From: Mesorhizobium sp. M2A.F.Ca.ET.046.03.2.1 | Lineage (GTDB): Bacteria > Pseudomonadota > Alphaproteobacteria > Rhizobiales > Rhizobiaceae | Direction of reading: 5' to 3' | Assembly (NCBI RefSeq): GCF_003952425.1 | Contig: NZ_CP034449.1 | Location: 2,108,001-2,172,000, forward strand | Length of the DNA stretch: 64,000 bases | Shown: positions 33,568-43,040 of the stretch, in pieces | Layout: each line of letters starts with the position of its first letter | Position numbering within the stretch: position 1 is the stretch's first letter | Made by a program: the position numbers and the translations under genes | The notes under the pieces: model-generated | The model's database searches: none | Told to the model about the DNA's origin: nothing | What the model saw: the letters and a program-made list of their open reading frames with translations, nothing else

Positions 33568-34805
33568 CAGTCCACTCGTTTCGGGTTCGTCCCAAGGGAG
33601 TAGCTGGCCGCATCGCCGGATGTGAATTGCCATACCGCGTAGACCGGCGAAGCGCAGTCTCCGAGATGGTCGCAGGTCAGCTTGCCTGTGAGCCCCTCGT
33701 AGCCGGCTGTGGCGTGGATCGCCTTGTTGAGCGCATCCCGCCCAATGAAGAGTTCGCCGTCCTTCTCAACCGCCACCTTGTCGATGGCCGCCATCAACAC
33801 GCCGAGGGCGTCATAGCCGTAAGCATGAAAGCCGGCGATTGGAGCCTCTCCATACTTCGACTTATAGGTCTCGACGAACTTCTGGTAAGCTGGCCCCAAA
33901 GTCTCCGGGCGGAAGTCGATGCCGACCATCTTAACATCGACCGCGGCCTTGCCGGCGGCAGTCATAAAGGCCGGAGCCATGATCGGATCGGTCGCCAACA
34001 GCTTGGTATTCTTGAGCCCGTCCACTTCCTCCCTCTGTCGAACAAGATACGCACCGGCGGCAACATAGAGCGGCGCGAAAAGGAGGTCCGGCTTTTTGGT
34101 GCCGATCCTCGTCAGAACGGGGCGAAGGTCAGTGTCGGTGGGACCGACAGCCTCCTCGGCAACGATGGTTCCACCTTGCGCCTTGAACTCTGCCTCAAAG
34201 GTGCGGACGATTTGTTGACCATAGGTGCTGCCGTCATGCAGAGTCGCTGCTGTCTTGGCGCCCTTTAAAGCGTACGACGCCGCGAACTTGCCGGTGGCGT
34301 TATCATTGAAGGAAACTCTGACGAACCCAACGAAGTCTGGGCCACGAGCCGGGTCGGTTAGCGTTGGCGAGGTTGGGCCGACACCGACAACCGGGAACTT
34401 GTGTTGCCAGAGAATTGGCACGCCGGCTCTCGCGGCGCCGGAGCAACTGGGTCCAAGAATTGCGACAAGTTGATCGTTTGAGGCGAGGCGCGTGGCTGCG
34501 GTCTGCCCTCCTTCCGGGCTGCAGGTCTCGTCCTCGAAAGATATCTCGATCGGATGCCCTTTGTAGGTGGCACCGACGCGATCGAGGGCGATTTCGATGC
34601 CGCGGCGGGCGTCGATGCCCAGGGCGGCGTCGGCGCCGGTCAGTGCCAAAAAGCTGCCGATCATAAGCGGTTCGCCTTCGGGGATCTCAACCACGCCGTT
34701 GTCGTCTGTAACAGGTCCCTTGGTTTCAGCGCGCGCCGGCAGCGCGGTCAGCAGCGCCAGCGCAACGATGGCTGCGGGATGCTTGATCATTGCAAGTGAG
34801 GCCAT
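33567..34805 (-). CDS. Branched-chain-type ABC transporter substrate-binding protein (LivK-like)
   Basis: Periplasmic binding protein of 412 aa, peripla_BP_6 family. The signal peptide spans residues about 1-26 (hydrophobic core AAIVALALLTALPARA), followed by MIGSFLALTGADAALG, the ligand-site strand typical of the family, and LGPSCSGAARAGVPIL. GGGAGACGG precedes the ATG at 34805. It heads the operon for livH, livM, livG and livF, and is divergent from the creatininase-family gene. The ligand is unknown; neighbours suggest a guanidino or lactam compound. Confidence 0.93.
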   Translation of the reverse strand: MASLAMIKHPAAIVALALLTALPARAETKGPVTDDNGVVEIPEGEPLMIGSFLALTGADAALGIDARRGIEIALDRVGATYKGHPIEISFEDETCSPEGGQTAATRLASNDQLVAILGPSCSGAARAGVPILWQHKFPVVGVGPTSPTLTDPARGPDFVGFVRVSFNDNATGKFAASYALKGAKTAATLHDGSTYGQQIVRTFEAEFKAQGGTIVAEEAVGPTDTDLRPVLTRIGTKKPDLLFAPLYVAAGAYLVRQREEVDGLKNTKLLATDPIMAPAFMTAAGKAAVDVKMVGIDFRPETLGPAYQKFVETYKSKYGEAPIAGFHAYGYDALGVLMAAIDKVAVEKDGELFIGRDALNKAIHATAGYEGLTGKLTCDHLGDCASPVYAVWQFTSGDAASYSLGTNPKRVD

Positions 34806-35187
34806 TTGCCGTCTCCCATTTATGACGAGCCATGAGGGCACGCGACGGCGGGGTAAAACATTACTATCTGCAAATGTAACCTTGAACGGAATTAGAGGTG
34901 ATGTAGCCAGCATCGGTGGGCTCTCGACATCGGTCGCCCGCCTCTGCGGAGGCACCTTGACGGAGAACCGGTGGGGAAGAGATCAAACATCGAGAATCCT
35001 AGATGCAACGTCGCAGATAACTCGATTTTACCGTCATGGGCAGCGTAGCACCTTGGTTGGCCGAAAGCTGGGATGACAATGTTCTGGGAGCCATCGCGTT
35101 GAACCCTGTTTAGCCTCACGTGGGAGACGGACATTGTTTTTTGCGCGCTGTCTCTGCCATCGAGCGGCATTGCGGGAAGGAGTGGTG
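34806..35187. other. Divergent regulatory region between Liv operon and creatininase operon
   Basis: No gene was found in this 382-base spacer. It should hold the promoters for the Liv operon (reverse) and for the creatininase/guanidinopropionase pair (forward), plus any LysR site. A small hairpin (GCCTC, loop TGCG, GAGGC) lies at 34940-34953 without a T-tract, so it is not a standard terminator. Confidence 0.5.
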
Positions 35188-35967
35188 ATGAATGATTCAG
35201 TCTTTCTAGCAGACCTGACCTGGCCGGAGGCCGAATGCAGGATTGGCGCTGGCGCTCCAGTGATTTTGCCGCTCGGCGCCACGGAGCAACATGGCCACCA
35301 CATGCCGCTCAATGTGGACGTTGTTATCCCGACCTTTATCGGCGAGCGCGTTGCGAGAGCCACCGGCGCACTCGTCGCACCCACCGTGCCCTACGGCAAC
35401 CGCTCTCAGCCGCGTTCCGGTGGCGGGCCCGCCTTTGCCGGAACCATCAACCTCTCCGCGCACACCTTCTCCCTGGTCGTGCGCGACGTTATTGTCGAAC
35501 TCCATCGCCAGAAGGTGCACCGCATAGTGGTGCTCAATGGTCACTATGAAAATGTTTGGCCGTCGATTGAAGGCATCGAGCTTGCACTCGATGCGGTCGG
35601 ACGGGACGAAGGGAGTGGCCTGAGCATTCTGCGCATGGATCATTGGGAGTTCGTGCGACCACAGACAATCGACCAGATCTTTCCGAACGGCTTCCCAGGC
35701 ATAGAACTCGAGCATGCGAGCGTGCTCGAGACATCGCTGATGCTTGCGATCCGCCCGAATCAGGTGGATCTCGGCCGCTCTCTGCATGACGGGCCAGCAA
35801 AGTTTCGCCCATACGACCGATTCCCAAGACCGCCGGTTGAGGTTCCGCCGTCGGGCGTTCTTTCGATGACGGAAGGGGCGTCCGCGGAAAAAGGCGAATG
35901 GCTTCTAGAGGATTGCGTCAGTCGGATGGTTGAGATCATCAAAGAAGAATTTCAGTTAGGACAGTGA
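35188..35967 (+). CDS. Creatininase-family amidohydrolase
   Basis: Metal-dependent hydrolase of 259 aa. The metal-ligand motif LPLGATEQHGHHMPLNVD lies at residues about 30-47, with VLNGHYEN near 118 and EHASVLETS near 180, as in creatinine amidohydrolase. GGAAGGAG precedes the ATG at 35188; the frame extends upstream to 35134 without a better start. The family also opens other lactams or acts in cofactor pathways, so creatinine is not certain. The guanidinopropionase-like gene starts two bases after its stop, which supports a guanidino-type substrate. Confidence 0.9.
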   Translation: MNDSVFLADLTWPEAECRIGAGAPVILPLGATEQHGHHMPLNVDVVIPTFIGERVARATGALVAPTVPYGNRSQPRSGGGPAFAGTINLSAHTFSLVVRDVIVELHRQKVHRIVVLNGHYENVWPSIEGIELALDAVGRDEGSGLSILRMDHWEFVRPQTIDQIFPNGFPGIELEHASVLETSLMLAIRPNQVDLGRSLHDGPAKFRPYDRFPRPPVEVPPSGVLSMTEGASAEKGEWLLEDCVSRMVEIIKEEFQLGQ

Positions 35968-35969
35968 GG

Positions 35970-36992
35970 ATGGAAGGAAAATTTCATCAACCGGTTGATG
36001 CTGCCATCGTTCCGCGCTTTGCCGGGCTTGCCACCTTCATGCGATTGCCGGCGGTCGGATCAGCCGAGGGGCTGGACATCGCATTGGTCGGTATTCCATG
36101 GGACGGCGGAACAACCAACCGCGCTGGCGCCCGGCATGGGCCGCGCGAAGTGCGCAACTATTCCAGCTTGATGCGCAGCACGCACCATGTCTTCAAGACA
36201 GAGCCGTTCAAAATAGCGAATGTCGCGGATGTCGGCGATCTGGCAGTCAATCCGATCGATCTTCAAGATAGCCTCAGGCTAATCGAAAGCGGTATCGCAG
36301 AGATTGTCGCGGCTCACGCCCTACCGCTCTCTGTCGGCGGTGACCACCTTGTGACCTTGCCGGTATTGCGCGCGGTCGCCAGGAAGGAACGGATCGGGCT
36401 CATACACTTCGACGCGCATTCGGATACGAACGACACCTATTTCGGAGACAATCGTTTCACTCACGGAACGCCGTTTCGTCGCGCGATCGAAGAGGATCTG
36501 CTGGATCCCCATCGTGTCGTTCAAATCGGAATCCGCGGATCGCTGTATTCTCCCCAAGAGCACGATTGGGCGAAGGCGCAAGGCGTCCGCATAGTGTACA
36601 TGGAGGAGTTCAGCAGCCGGGGCCCGGAAGCCGTGATGGCGGAGGTTCGCGACATCGTCGGGACTTCGCCGACCTATGTAACTTTTGATATCGATTCAAT
36701 CGATCCTTCGATGGCGCCCGGAACGGGTACTCCGGAAATCGGCGGATTCACGACAAGGGAAGCACAGCACCTGGTACGGCAGCTCGACGGCCTGAACCTC
36801 ATTGGTGCTGACGTCGTTGAGGTTGCGCCGCCCTTCGACCTTGCCGGGATGACGGCGATCGCAGGCGCCACGATCATGTTCGAATTGCTTTGTGTGCTGG
36901 CAAGACAAGTGCAGCGGAATCGCCAACCCACACGGGAGCCGACTGCCATTCGGCCGGCCGAAAGAATGGGGGGATCTGGCCAGAATTCGTGA
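35970..36992 (+). CDS. gpuA: Ureohydrolase, guanidinopropionase-like (agmatinase family)
   Basis: Mn-dependent ureohydrolase of 340 aa. Metal motifs: SVGGDHLVTLP, HFDAHSDTND, FDIDSIDPSMAPGTGTPE. The segments VPRFAGLATFMRLP, VGIPWDGGTTNRAGARHGPR and YFGDNRFTHGTPFRRAIEE are close to what I recall of Pseudomonas GpuA, which splits 3-guanidinopropionate into beta-alanine and urea, and differ from the GbuA-like paralogue at 25857. AGGA lies 8 bases before the ATG at 35970. The last 25 or so residues are an unusual polar tail. Guanidinoacetate is an alternative substrate. Confidence 0.85.
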   Translation: MEGKFHQPVDAAIVPRFAGLATFMRLPAVGSAEGLDIALVGIPWDGGTTNRAGARHGPREVRNYSSLMRSTHHVFKTEPFKIANVADVGDLAVNPIDLQDSLRLIESGIAEIVAAHALPLSVGGDHLVTLPVLRAVARKERIGLIHFDAHSDTNDTYFGDNRFTHGTPFRRAIEEDLLDPHRVVQIGIRGSLYSPQEHDWAKAQGVRIVYMEEFSSRGPEAVMAEVRDIVGTSPTYVTFDIDSIDPSMAPGTGTPEIGGFTTREAQHLVRQLDGLNLIGADVVEVAPPFDLAGMTAIAGATIMFELLCVLARQVQRNRQPTREPTAIRPAERMGGSGQNS

Positions 36993-37235
36993 CCGATCGT
37001 GACGAGACCATTTGGAACCCGGACGCGATAGTTGAACAGACCGAAGGCCGCTTTGTGGCCGCCTGCTCCCGTTCCGAAGCCGGTGACGCGCAGGAGGCCG
37101 TCAGGCTGCCTTGGGCCAGGAACTTCTGCAGTAAGGCGCGTCTGTCGACCAAAAAATCAAATGGAAGTGGCTGGCCATGCCATGCCGCAGAGCCGAACCT
37201 GAAGGCATAGGCGTCGATGCCGCGATGGCTGACCT

Positions 37236-37793
37236 TCAGGCTAGGCGGTCGTAAGATTCACCCAGTCCCGAATAGTCTGGAACCAATTCGTACTGCCCAG
37301 TCCAGTCTACCATTTGCGTATAGACGGAGGGAACCCCGTCAATGCCGGCCTCCTCGAGTTCGCCCTCGGTTTCCCGATCTGAAATCAGAATGAAGTGCGC
37401 CCCTCGCGGATCAAGCGGGAAGGAGGCGGAGTGCCAGATGTTTCGTTCTATAAGCATGGCGGTTTCACCGTCCACCAGGAATCCCTTCATGTCCTGTGGC
37501 CGCGGTATATCGAGCGTGCTGGCGACGAAGACGACGGACACGACGGGATCGAGCGGCACGCGCAACTCGGTAATGGTAGGGTGCTTTTCAAACCGGTTGC
37601 AAACTACAGGACCGAACGGGTGACGTAACATCGTCAAGTCTGCCGTTCCTCCGAGAACAAGCGGATAGCGCCAAGTGGAATATCCCGGTCCGACGAATTG
37701 CGGGTCCTTCTTCGGCGCAGCAATTATGTGGCCGAAGGATCGAAAGTTGTCTTCTGAAACCGGTTCGATCGGAACGGAAATGCTTTTGATCAT
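37236..37793 (-). CDS. Ureidoglycolate lyase-family protein (AllA-like)
   Basis: Cupin-fold enzyme of 185 aa related to AllA, which splits ureidoglycolate into glyoxylate and urea. SEDNFRSFGHIIAAP at the start, FEKHPTITELRVPL and ERNIWHSASFPL in the middle match the family. GGAG lies 8 bases before the ATG at 37793; the long upstream frame overlaps the amidase and is rejected. It follows the amidase on the same strand by 55 bases. Other members of this fold act on different substrates, so purine degradation is not proven; no allantoinase is in the window. Confidence 0.85.
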   Translation of the reverse strand: MIKSISVPIEPVSEDNFRSFGHIIAAPKKDPQFVGPGYSTWRYPLVLGGTADLTMLRHPFGPVVCNRFEKHPTITELRVPLDPVVSVVFVASTLDIPRPQDMKGFLVDGETAMLIERNIWHSASFPLDPRGAHFILISDRETEGELEEAGIDGVPSVYTQMVDWTGQYELVPDYSGLGESYDRLA

Positions 37794-37848
37794 CGGGATC
37801 TCCACACTTAAGAACGACGGAATTGCCGCGGCACCTGCAAAATCACTG

Positions 37849-39252
37849 CTATTGCCCCCAGGAGGGCTGCGGCCGGACGCGTTCGACGGCGCGCGCTGCC
37901 GACAGGACCAGACCCTCGTTGTGGGGCGGTGCCACAAACTGAGCGCCAACCGGTAGGCCATCCGCCGTCATCCCGCATGGCACTGAAATTGCCGGACAGG
38001 CGCCTACCAGATTGAAGATGCTTGTCAGATCGAGCGCGGCCAGCCGGCCTTGCTCGTTGCGGCCGCCGAAATCGAAATCATCCCCGCTCAAGGCCGGCGC
38101 GGGCTGCGCCATCGTCGGGCAGAGCAACACGTCGTAATTGGCAAATATGACCGCCAGCTTCTGCCATAGCTTGGCTCGGACGAAGTCGACGCGCTTGATG
38201 TGCGCCGCATTGAAGGTCCGGCCGATGTCGATCATCCTTAGCGTGAGTTGGGAGAGTTGCTCGGGTTTTCGGTCCCGAAGGTCGCCATAGTGCGCAGCCA
38301 TCCAGACCATCGACGCATTGGATACCAGTTCGGCATCGTCGGCATCCATTCCCAGGTCGATCGCTTCGACACTGGCGCCGGCGGCACTCAAAGCGAAGGC
38401 AGTGGCTTCGAGAGCACTGCGGATCTCCGGATGCACCGCGCAATACCCTAGATCCATCGAGAACGCGATCCGCAAAGTTTCGGGTTGCCCTGAGATCTCG
38501 GAGTCCAGGCGAAGCGGCGGTAGATAGGAGAAAAGATCGACCGGATGGGATCCTGCGGTAGATCGCAGGAACAGCGCGGCGTCATCGACTGTTCGCGCCA
38601 ATGGGCCAAAATGGCTGATGTCGTCGAACTTTGACCGAAGTGCATCGAAGGGAATCCGACCCAGGGACGGCTTCAGCCCAACGACACCGCAAAACGATGC
38701 CGGCCCGCGCACCGAGCCCAGCATGTCGCAGCCCTCGGCCAAAGGCACGCACTGCGTGGCGACGGCGACGGCAGCCCCTCCCGAAGAGCCACCGGACGTG
38801 CGGGATGGATCCCACGGATTGCGGGTGTCGCCGAACAGATCACTGCGGGTAAACCATGAACTGGCGAATTCCGGTGTTGTGGTTTTGCCGACAGGGATCG
38901 CGTCGGCCTCGCGAAGTCGCCGGACTATTACAGCGTCCTGCAGCGGTACAAAATCTTCGAACGCTCTGGAACCAAACGTTGTCCTGATCCCGGCTGTCGG
39001 AGTAAAATCCTTGATGGCGACCGGGACGCCGGCCAACAAGCCAAGCGGCTCGCCCGCGCGTCGCCGACGATCGATATCCTGCGCCTGCTTGATCGACTGC
39101 TCGGGCAGAACCAGGGCAAAGGCGTTAAACGTCTGGTTATGTTCGGCGATGCGGTCCAGGGATAGACGCGCAATTTCAACTGCTGAGACGGTGCCGGACT
39201 GAACGGCCGCAGCGATATTCACGGCCGACCACATGTCTGGATACTGCATCAT
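37849..39252 (-). CDS. Amidase-signature family hydrolase
   Basis: Amidase of 467 aa with the Ser-cisSer-Lys triad: Lys in VAIKDFTPT near residue 82, the Ser-rich loop RTSGGSSGGAAVAVA near 150-165, and the nucleophile serine in LGSVRGPASFCG about 25 residues later. The usual GGSIRxPA reads GSVRGPA here, a modest deviation. GAGATGAG precedes the ATGATG start. The gene lies between the GMC oxidoreductase and the AllA-like gene on the same strand, so it probably hydrolyses an amide or ureido bond in the same pathway. Confidence 0.92.
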   Translation of the reverse strand: MMQYPDMWSAVNIAAAVQSGTVSAVEIARLSLDRIAEHNQTFNAFALVLPEQSIKQAQDIDRRRRAGEPLGLLAGVPVAIKDFTPTAGIRTTFGSRAFEDFVPLQDAVIVRRLREADAIPVGKTTTPEFASSWFTRSDLFGDTRNPWDPSRTSGGSSGGAAVAVATQCVPLAEGCDMLGSVRGPASFCGVVGLKPSLGRIPFDALRSKFDDISHFGPLARTVDDAALFLRSTAGSHPVDLFSYLPPLRLDSEISGQPETLRIAFSMDLGYCAVHPEIRSALEATAFALSAAGASVEAIDLGMDADDAELVSNASMVWMAAHYGDLRDRKPEQLSQLTLRMIDIGRTFNAAHIKRVDFVRAKLWQKLAVIFANYDVLLCPTMAQPAPALSGDDFDFGGRNEQGRLAALDLTSIFNLVGACPAISVPCGMTADGLPVGAQFVAPPHNEGLVLSAARAVERVRPQPSWGQ

Positions 39253-39410
39253 CTCATCTCAAATAGCTGCGGCTGGCCGCGCGAATGATTTGTCTGTGAA
39301 CATTTTGCCGGGGGAGGCCCGCGTCCGAGCAAGGGGCCTTGGTTTAGATCGAACCCTCTTCGAGCGACCTCATTGCAAAGATGCCCTCCGACCCTTTTGT
39401 CTTTGGTTTG

Positions 39411-41024
39411 TCAGGCAGCCAATGATGCCAGACCTCTGATATGGTCGGCGCCCTTTTCAGCGATCATGATGGTAGGCCCATTGGTGTTGCCGCCAATTAG
39501 CCTCGGCATGACAGAGGCGTCGATGACGCGCAGCCCAGGCATGCCCCTGACCCGCAACTGCGGGTCGACAACGGCATTCTCATCGCTACCCATTCGGCAG
39601 GTGCCGACCGGATGATAGTGAGGAACGGATGTGCTCCCGAGATAACGGTCAAGGGAGTCGTCGTCGACGATTGCAGCACCCGGGGCGATTTCATTGCCCC
39701 TAAGTCCATCGAAGGCAGGCTGAGCATGAATCTGACGAGCTATCTTGAGGCCAGCCAGGTTCAGGGCTCGGTCTTCCGGCTCCGTCATAAAATTGTTGAG
39801 AATACGCGGGGCGTCGAAGGGATCGCCCGATCGTAGCGATATGCGCCCGCGCGACTTAGGACGCAGGACACCCCAATGTATACTGTAGCCATGAAATGCC
39901 GGGCGGTAGTTATGCTCCGCGATGGCGGCAGGGAACAGATAGAATTGCAGATCCGGCCGATCGATGCCCGGCTTGCTGCGGAGAAAGGCCTGGGCATTCA
40001 TTGGAAATACCGAGAGCGGTCCACTGCGCAACGCCACCAGTTCGGCTGCGGCCGCTGCTGCCCGCAACGGGTTGAGAAGGCTGTAATAGGTGATGGGTTT
40101 AAGGCAGGAATGCTGCACCATTCCCCCGATATGTTCTTGCAGATTTTCACCCACGCCTGGCAATTCGTGCTTCACGGCCAAGCCGTGCCGGCGAATTTCA
40201 TCGGCAGGCCCAATGCCGGACAACATCAGCAGATGTGGCGATTGGTAGGCTCCCGCGGACAATATGACCTCTTGCCCGCATCGGACGGTCTGCGGCAGCC
40301 CGCCACGCCTCACATATGTGATGCCGAGACACCGGCCATGCTCGATTTCGAGGCGGGTGACCTGAGCGTTGGTCTCAACGGCCAGATTCGGTCGCGGGCG
40401 CGCCGGCGCCAGATAGGCGTTGGACGACGAGCAACGGAGAGGAAATCCGTGAGTATGGGTGAATTGCGACCAGCCGAAACCGTCCTGCTCAGCACCATTA
40501 TGGTCGGGATTTATGGCGTACCCCAACTGTCGGCCAGCTTCGAAGAAGGCCGCAAAAAGCGGATTGCGATAGTTGCCGAAAGCGGTTTTGAGCGGGCCTG
40601 AGCCTCCCCGCAGGCCAGACTTGTCCTCGCCTTTCCAGTTTTCCGATCGCTTGAAATATGGCAGGACATCGGCAAATGACCACCCCACTGCTCCCAGGTG
40701 GGCCCACTCGTCATAGTCGCTGCGATGCCCGCGCAGGTAGATTTGCCCGTTGATTGACGACGAGCCCCCGATCACCTTGCCGCGCGGCAGGCTGATGGAC
40801 AATCCGCCCATCCCGGGCTCCGGCTCGCTGCGGAACTTCCAGTCCATCTTGCTGCCAACCGTGAAGACTTCGCCGGTGGGGAGGCGGATGACCGGGTTTC
40901 GGTCTCCACCACCCGCTTCCACGAGGAGCACACGGCACTTTGGATCTTCAGACAGCCTGCCGGCCAGGACACACCCTGCGGAACCAGCGCCCACGATGAT
41001 GAAGTCGTAGGAATCCTTCAGCAT
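39411..41024 (-). CDS. GMC-family FAD oxidoreductase (choline/alcohol dehydrogenase-like)
   Basis: Flavoprotein of 537 aa. The ADP-binding motif [16 protein letters not shown] is at residues 9-24, [21 protein letters not shown] is GMC signature 1, the catalytic His is in [13 protein letters not shown], and [19 protein letters not shown] closes the protein. Relatives include choline dehydrogenase BetA and PEG or alcohol dehydrogenases. It begins right after the stop of the double permease of a betaine-type importer, so a hydroxylated quaternary amine such as choline or a relative is a reasonable substrate, but this is inference. Confidence 0.92.
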   Translation of the reverse strand: MLKDSYDFIIVGAGSAGCVLAGRLSEDPKCRVLLVEAGGGDRNPVIRLPTGEVFTVGSKMDWKFRSEPEPGMGGLSISLPRGKVIGGSSSINGQIYLRGHRSDYDEWAHLGAVGWSFADVLPYFKRSENWKGEDKSGLRGGSGPLKTAFGNYRNPLFAAFFEAGRQLGYAINPDHNGAEQDGFGWSQFTHTHGFPLRCSSSNAYLAPARPRPNLAVETNAQVTRLEIEHGRCLGITYVRRGGLPQTVRCGQEVILSAGAYQSPHLLMLSGIGPADEIRRHGLAVKHELPGVGENLQEHIGGMVQHSCLKPITYYSLLNPLRAAAAAAELVALRSGPLSVFPMNAQAFLRSKPGIDRPDLQFYLFPAAIAEHNYRPAFHGYSIHWGVLRPKSRGRISLRSGDPFDAPRILNNFMTEPEDRALNLAGLKIARQIHAQPAFDGLRGNEIAPGAAIVDDDSLDRYLGSTSVPHYHPVGTCRMGSDENAVVDPQLRVRGMPGLRVIDASVMPRLIGGNTNGPTIMIAEKGADHIRGLASLAA

Positions 41025-43040
41025 CTAGGTCCTCGCCTTTTTTATCAATGAGGCGCGAAGCAGACGGTCGGCCATAATCGCAAGACAGACCATGGCTGCT
41101 CCGGCAACGATACCTCGCCCCGGATCGGCTTTGCTGAGCGACATGAGACAGTCCGCCTCGAGGCCCTTGGTTCCGATCAGGGCGGTTATGACGAGCACGC
41201 CAAACGCCATCATGATGGTCTGGTTGACTGCCAGCAGCAGGCCCGAACGGGCTACCGGCAGACGCACAAAGAACAGGCGTTGCCAGGCCGAGGCCCCGGT
41301 CATCTCCGCGACCTCAATGACCGCGCCTGGGATATTGCGCAACGCCGCGGCCGTATAACGGGCAGCCGGTGTCCAAGCGTAGGCTACGATGGCGATCAGT
41401 GCGGCGAAGTCCCCCGACCCGAGGAACATGATTATCGGAATGAGGTAAACAAAGCTGGGCAGGGTCTGGATGGTATCGATGATCCAGGTCATGACAGCGT
41501 CGAACTTGGGATAGGCCACGCATAAGATCCCCACCGGCATCCCGATCAGCAGAGCCGGTACCACGCTTGCCACGAGGAGATAGCTGGTAAGCTGCGCCTG
41601 CATCCATAAGCCGGACGTGGCAACGAACAGCATCATCAGGAGACAGGTCACGGCCAGACGCCAGCCCTGCAGGATGTATCCCGCCGCAGCAACGGCGATA
41701 ACGGCGCCGAACCAGGGGATACTGAGCGCGAAAAGCTTGGCCGGCTTGAGCAGCCAGATGAAGGCGAGTGTTTTGGTCTCTCGCAATTGGACGGACCAGT
41801 TCGCGTTCACGGTCAGCACGAGATTGTCCCACCATGAAGCCATCGAAAGGGTAGACCCCATCGGCAAACGGCCGAGCCAAGGCATGGCAAGCTGCAGCAG
41901 AAACGGAACTATCAGCGTCGCGAGGAGTATGCTCAAGAAGCTCCCGCGCCCCAGCCATCCAGGGACTCTGGCAGCAGGTGCTGGGGACGCGGCCGCCTTG
42001 CCGAGTTGATCGAGCGCGATCGCCAGGAGCACGATCGCCGCTCCGGCCTCTATCCCCTTGCCGATTTTCAAAGACTGCAAAGCCTTGAGCACTACTGCGC
42101 CGAGGCCGTCCGCACCGATGACGCTTGCGATGATGACCGTTGCAAGTGACAGCATGATCAGCTGGTTGAGGCCTACCAGGAGTTTCTGTCGGCAAGAGGG
42201 CAGCAGGACGAGCCACATAGACTGCCGGCGGGTCGTGCCGGCCATTTCTGCTGCTTCCCGGATGGACGGTGGCACTTCTTCGAGGGCCAGTGTCACGACC
42301 CTTGCCATCGGCGGCGTCGCGTAGATCACCGTTGCGATCATTGCGCCGACTGGACCGAAGCCGAACAAATAGAGGATCGGCACCAGATAGGCGAAAACCG
42401 GAACCGTCTGCATGATATCGTAGACCGGCGTCATGACTTTCTCGAGCGCCGGGTGACGATAGACAGTTATTCCCAGAAGAGTTCCGGTAACCGTGCCAAC
42501 GAGGACCGATACAAGTACTGACGCCAAGGTCAGCATGGTCGGTTGCCACAAACCAAAGAGAAGCGCGTAAAGCAATGCGCTTGCTACCAAGACGGCCAAT
42601 TTCCAGCCCCCCAGCCTTGCCCCGAAGAGAGCCGCGGCGAGGACCACCGAAAGCCATGGTAGAGGCGGCAATGCAACGCCGCCGACCGTGATCCCCATGG
42701 TCAGCAGATCTTGCAGAAACCGCATGGGATAAAGAAAGATCGTCGCGAAGGCTCGGGTGAGCTGGTTGAGCTCGACACCGAATATTGCCGCGTCCTTAGC
42801 TACATAGGTTATCGCAGCGCCTGACCACTTCATGAACGGCGGAACCAGAGCATCTGGAACCGTCGACAACGCCGCGGGCAGGCCGAGACCGAACAACGGA
42901 GCCACGCAAAGCGAGAGACCGACGGCAAGCAATGCCCGTGCGAGCAGACCTGTCGGGGAAACCACCCTGAGCCGGCTTGGAAGCTCCACGCTACCGAGAG
43001 GCGTCAAAGGGCCCGTCATGACCGACGCGGAGCGGCTCAT
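41025..43040 (-). CDS. Betaine-type ABC permease, two permease domains in one chain
   Basis: Inner-membrane protein of 671 aa, about twice the usual ProW/OpuAB length. Two BPD-type domains are visible, each with its own ATPase-contact loop: PPSIREAAEMAGTTRRQSMW in the first half and IEVAEMTGASAWQRLFFV in the second; DIMQTVPVFAYLVPI and DTIQTLPSFVYLIPI are the matching pre-loop segments. This looks like an internal duplication and fusion, so one chain could supply the whole channel. It overlaps the ATPase gene by 4 bases and is followed directly by the GMC oxidoreductase. Confidence 0.92.
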   Translation of the reverse strand: MSRSASVMTGPLTPLGSVELPSRLRVVSPTGLLARALLAVGLSLCVAPLFGLGLPAALSTVPDALVPPFMKWSGAAITYVAKDAAIFGVELNQLTRAFATIFLYPMRFLQDLLTMGITVGGVALPPLPWLSVVLAAALFGARLGGWKLAVLVASALLYALLFGLWQPTMLTLASVLVSVLVGTVTGTLLGITVYRHPALEKVMTPVYDIMQTVPVFAYLVPILYLFGFGPVGAMIATVIYATPPMARVVTLALEEVPPSIREAAEMAGTTRRQSMWLVLLPSCRQKLLVGLNQLIMLSLATVIIASVIGADGLGAVVLKALQSLKIGKGIEAGAAIVLLAIALDQLGKAAASPAPAARVPGWLGRGSFLSILLATLIVPFLLQLAMPWLGRLPMGSTLSMASWWDNLVLTVNANWSVQLRETKTLAFIWLLKPAKLFALSIPWFGAVIAVAAAGYILQGWRLAVTCLLMMLFVATSGLWMQAQLTSYLLVASVVPALLIGMPVGILCVAYPKFDAVMTWIIDTIQTLPSFVYLIPIIMFLGSGDFAALIAIVAYAWTPAARYTAAALRNIPGAVIEVAEMTGASAWQRLFFVRLPVARSGLLLAVNQTIMMAFGVLVITALIGTKGLEADCLMSLSKADPGRGIVAGAAMVCLAIMADRLLRASLIKKART

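Noticed and set aside
41314..42657. Second reverse frame inside the double permease
   Set aside because: Same strand, different phase; product is Arg-rich and non-hydrophobic, while the chosen frame gives membrane segments.
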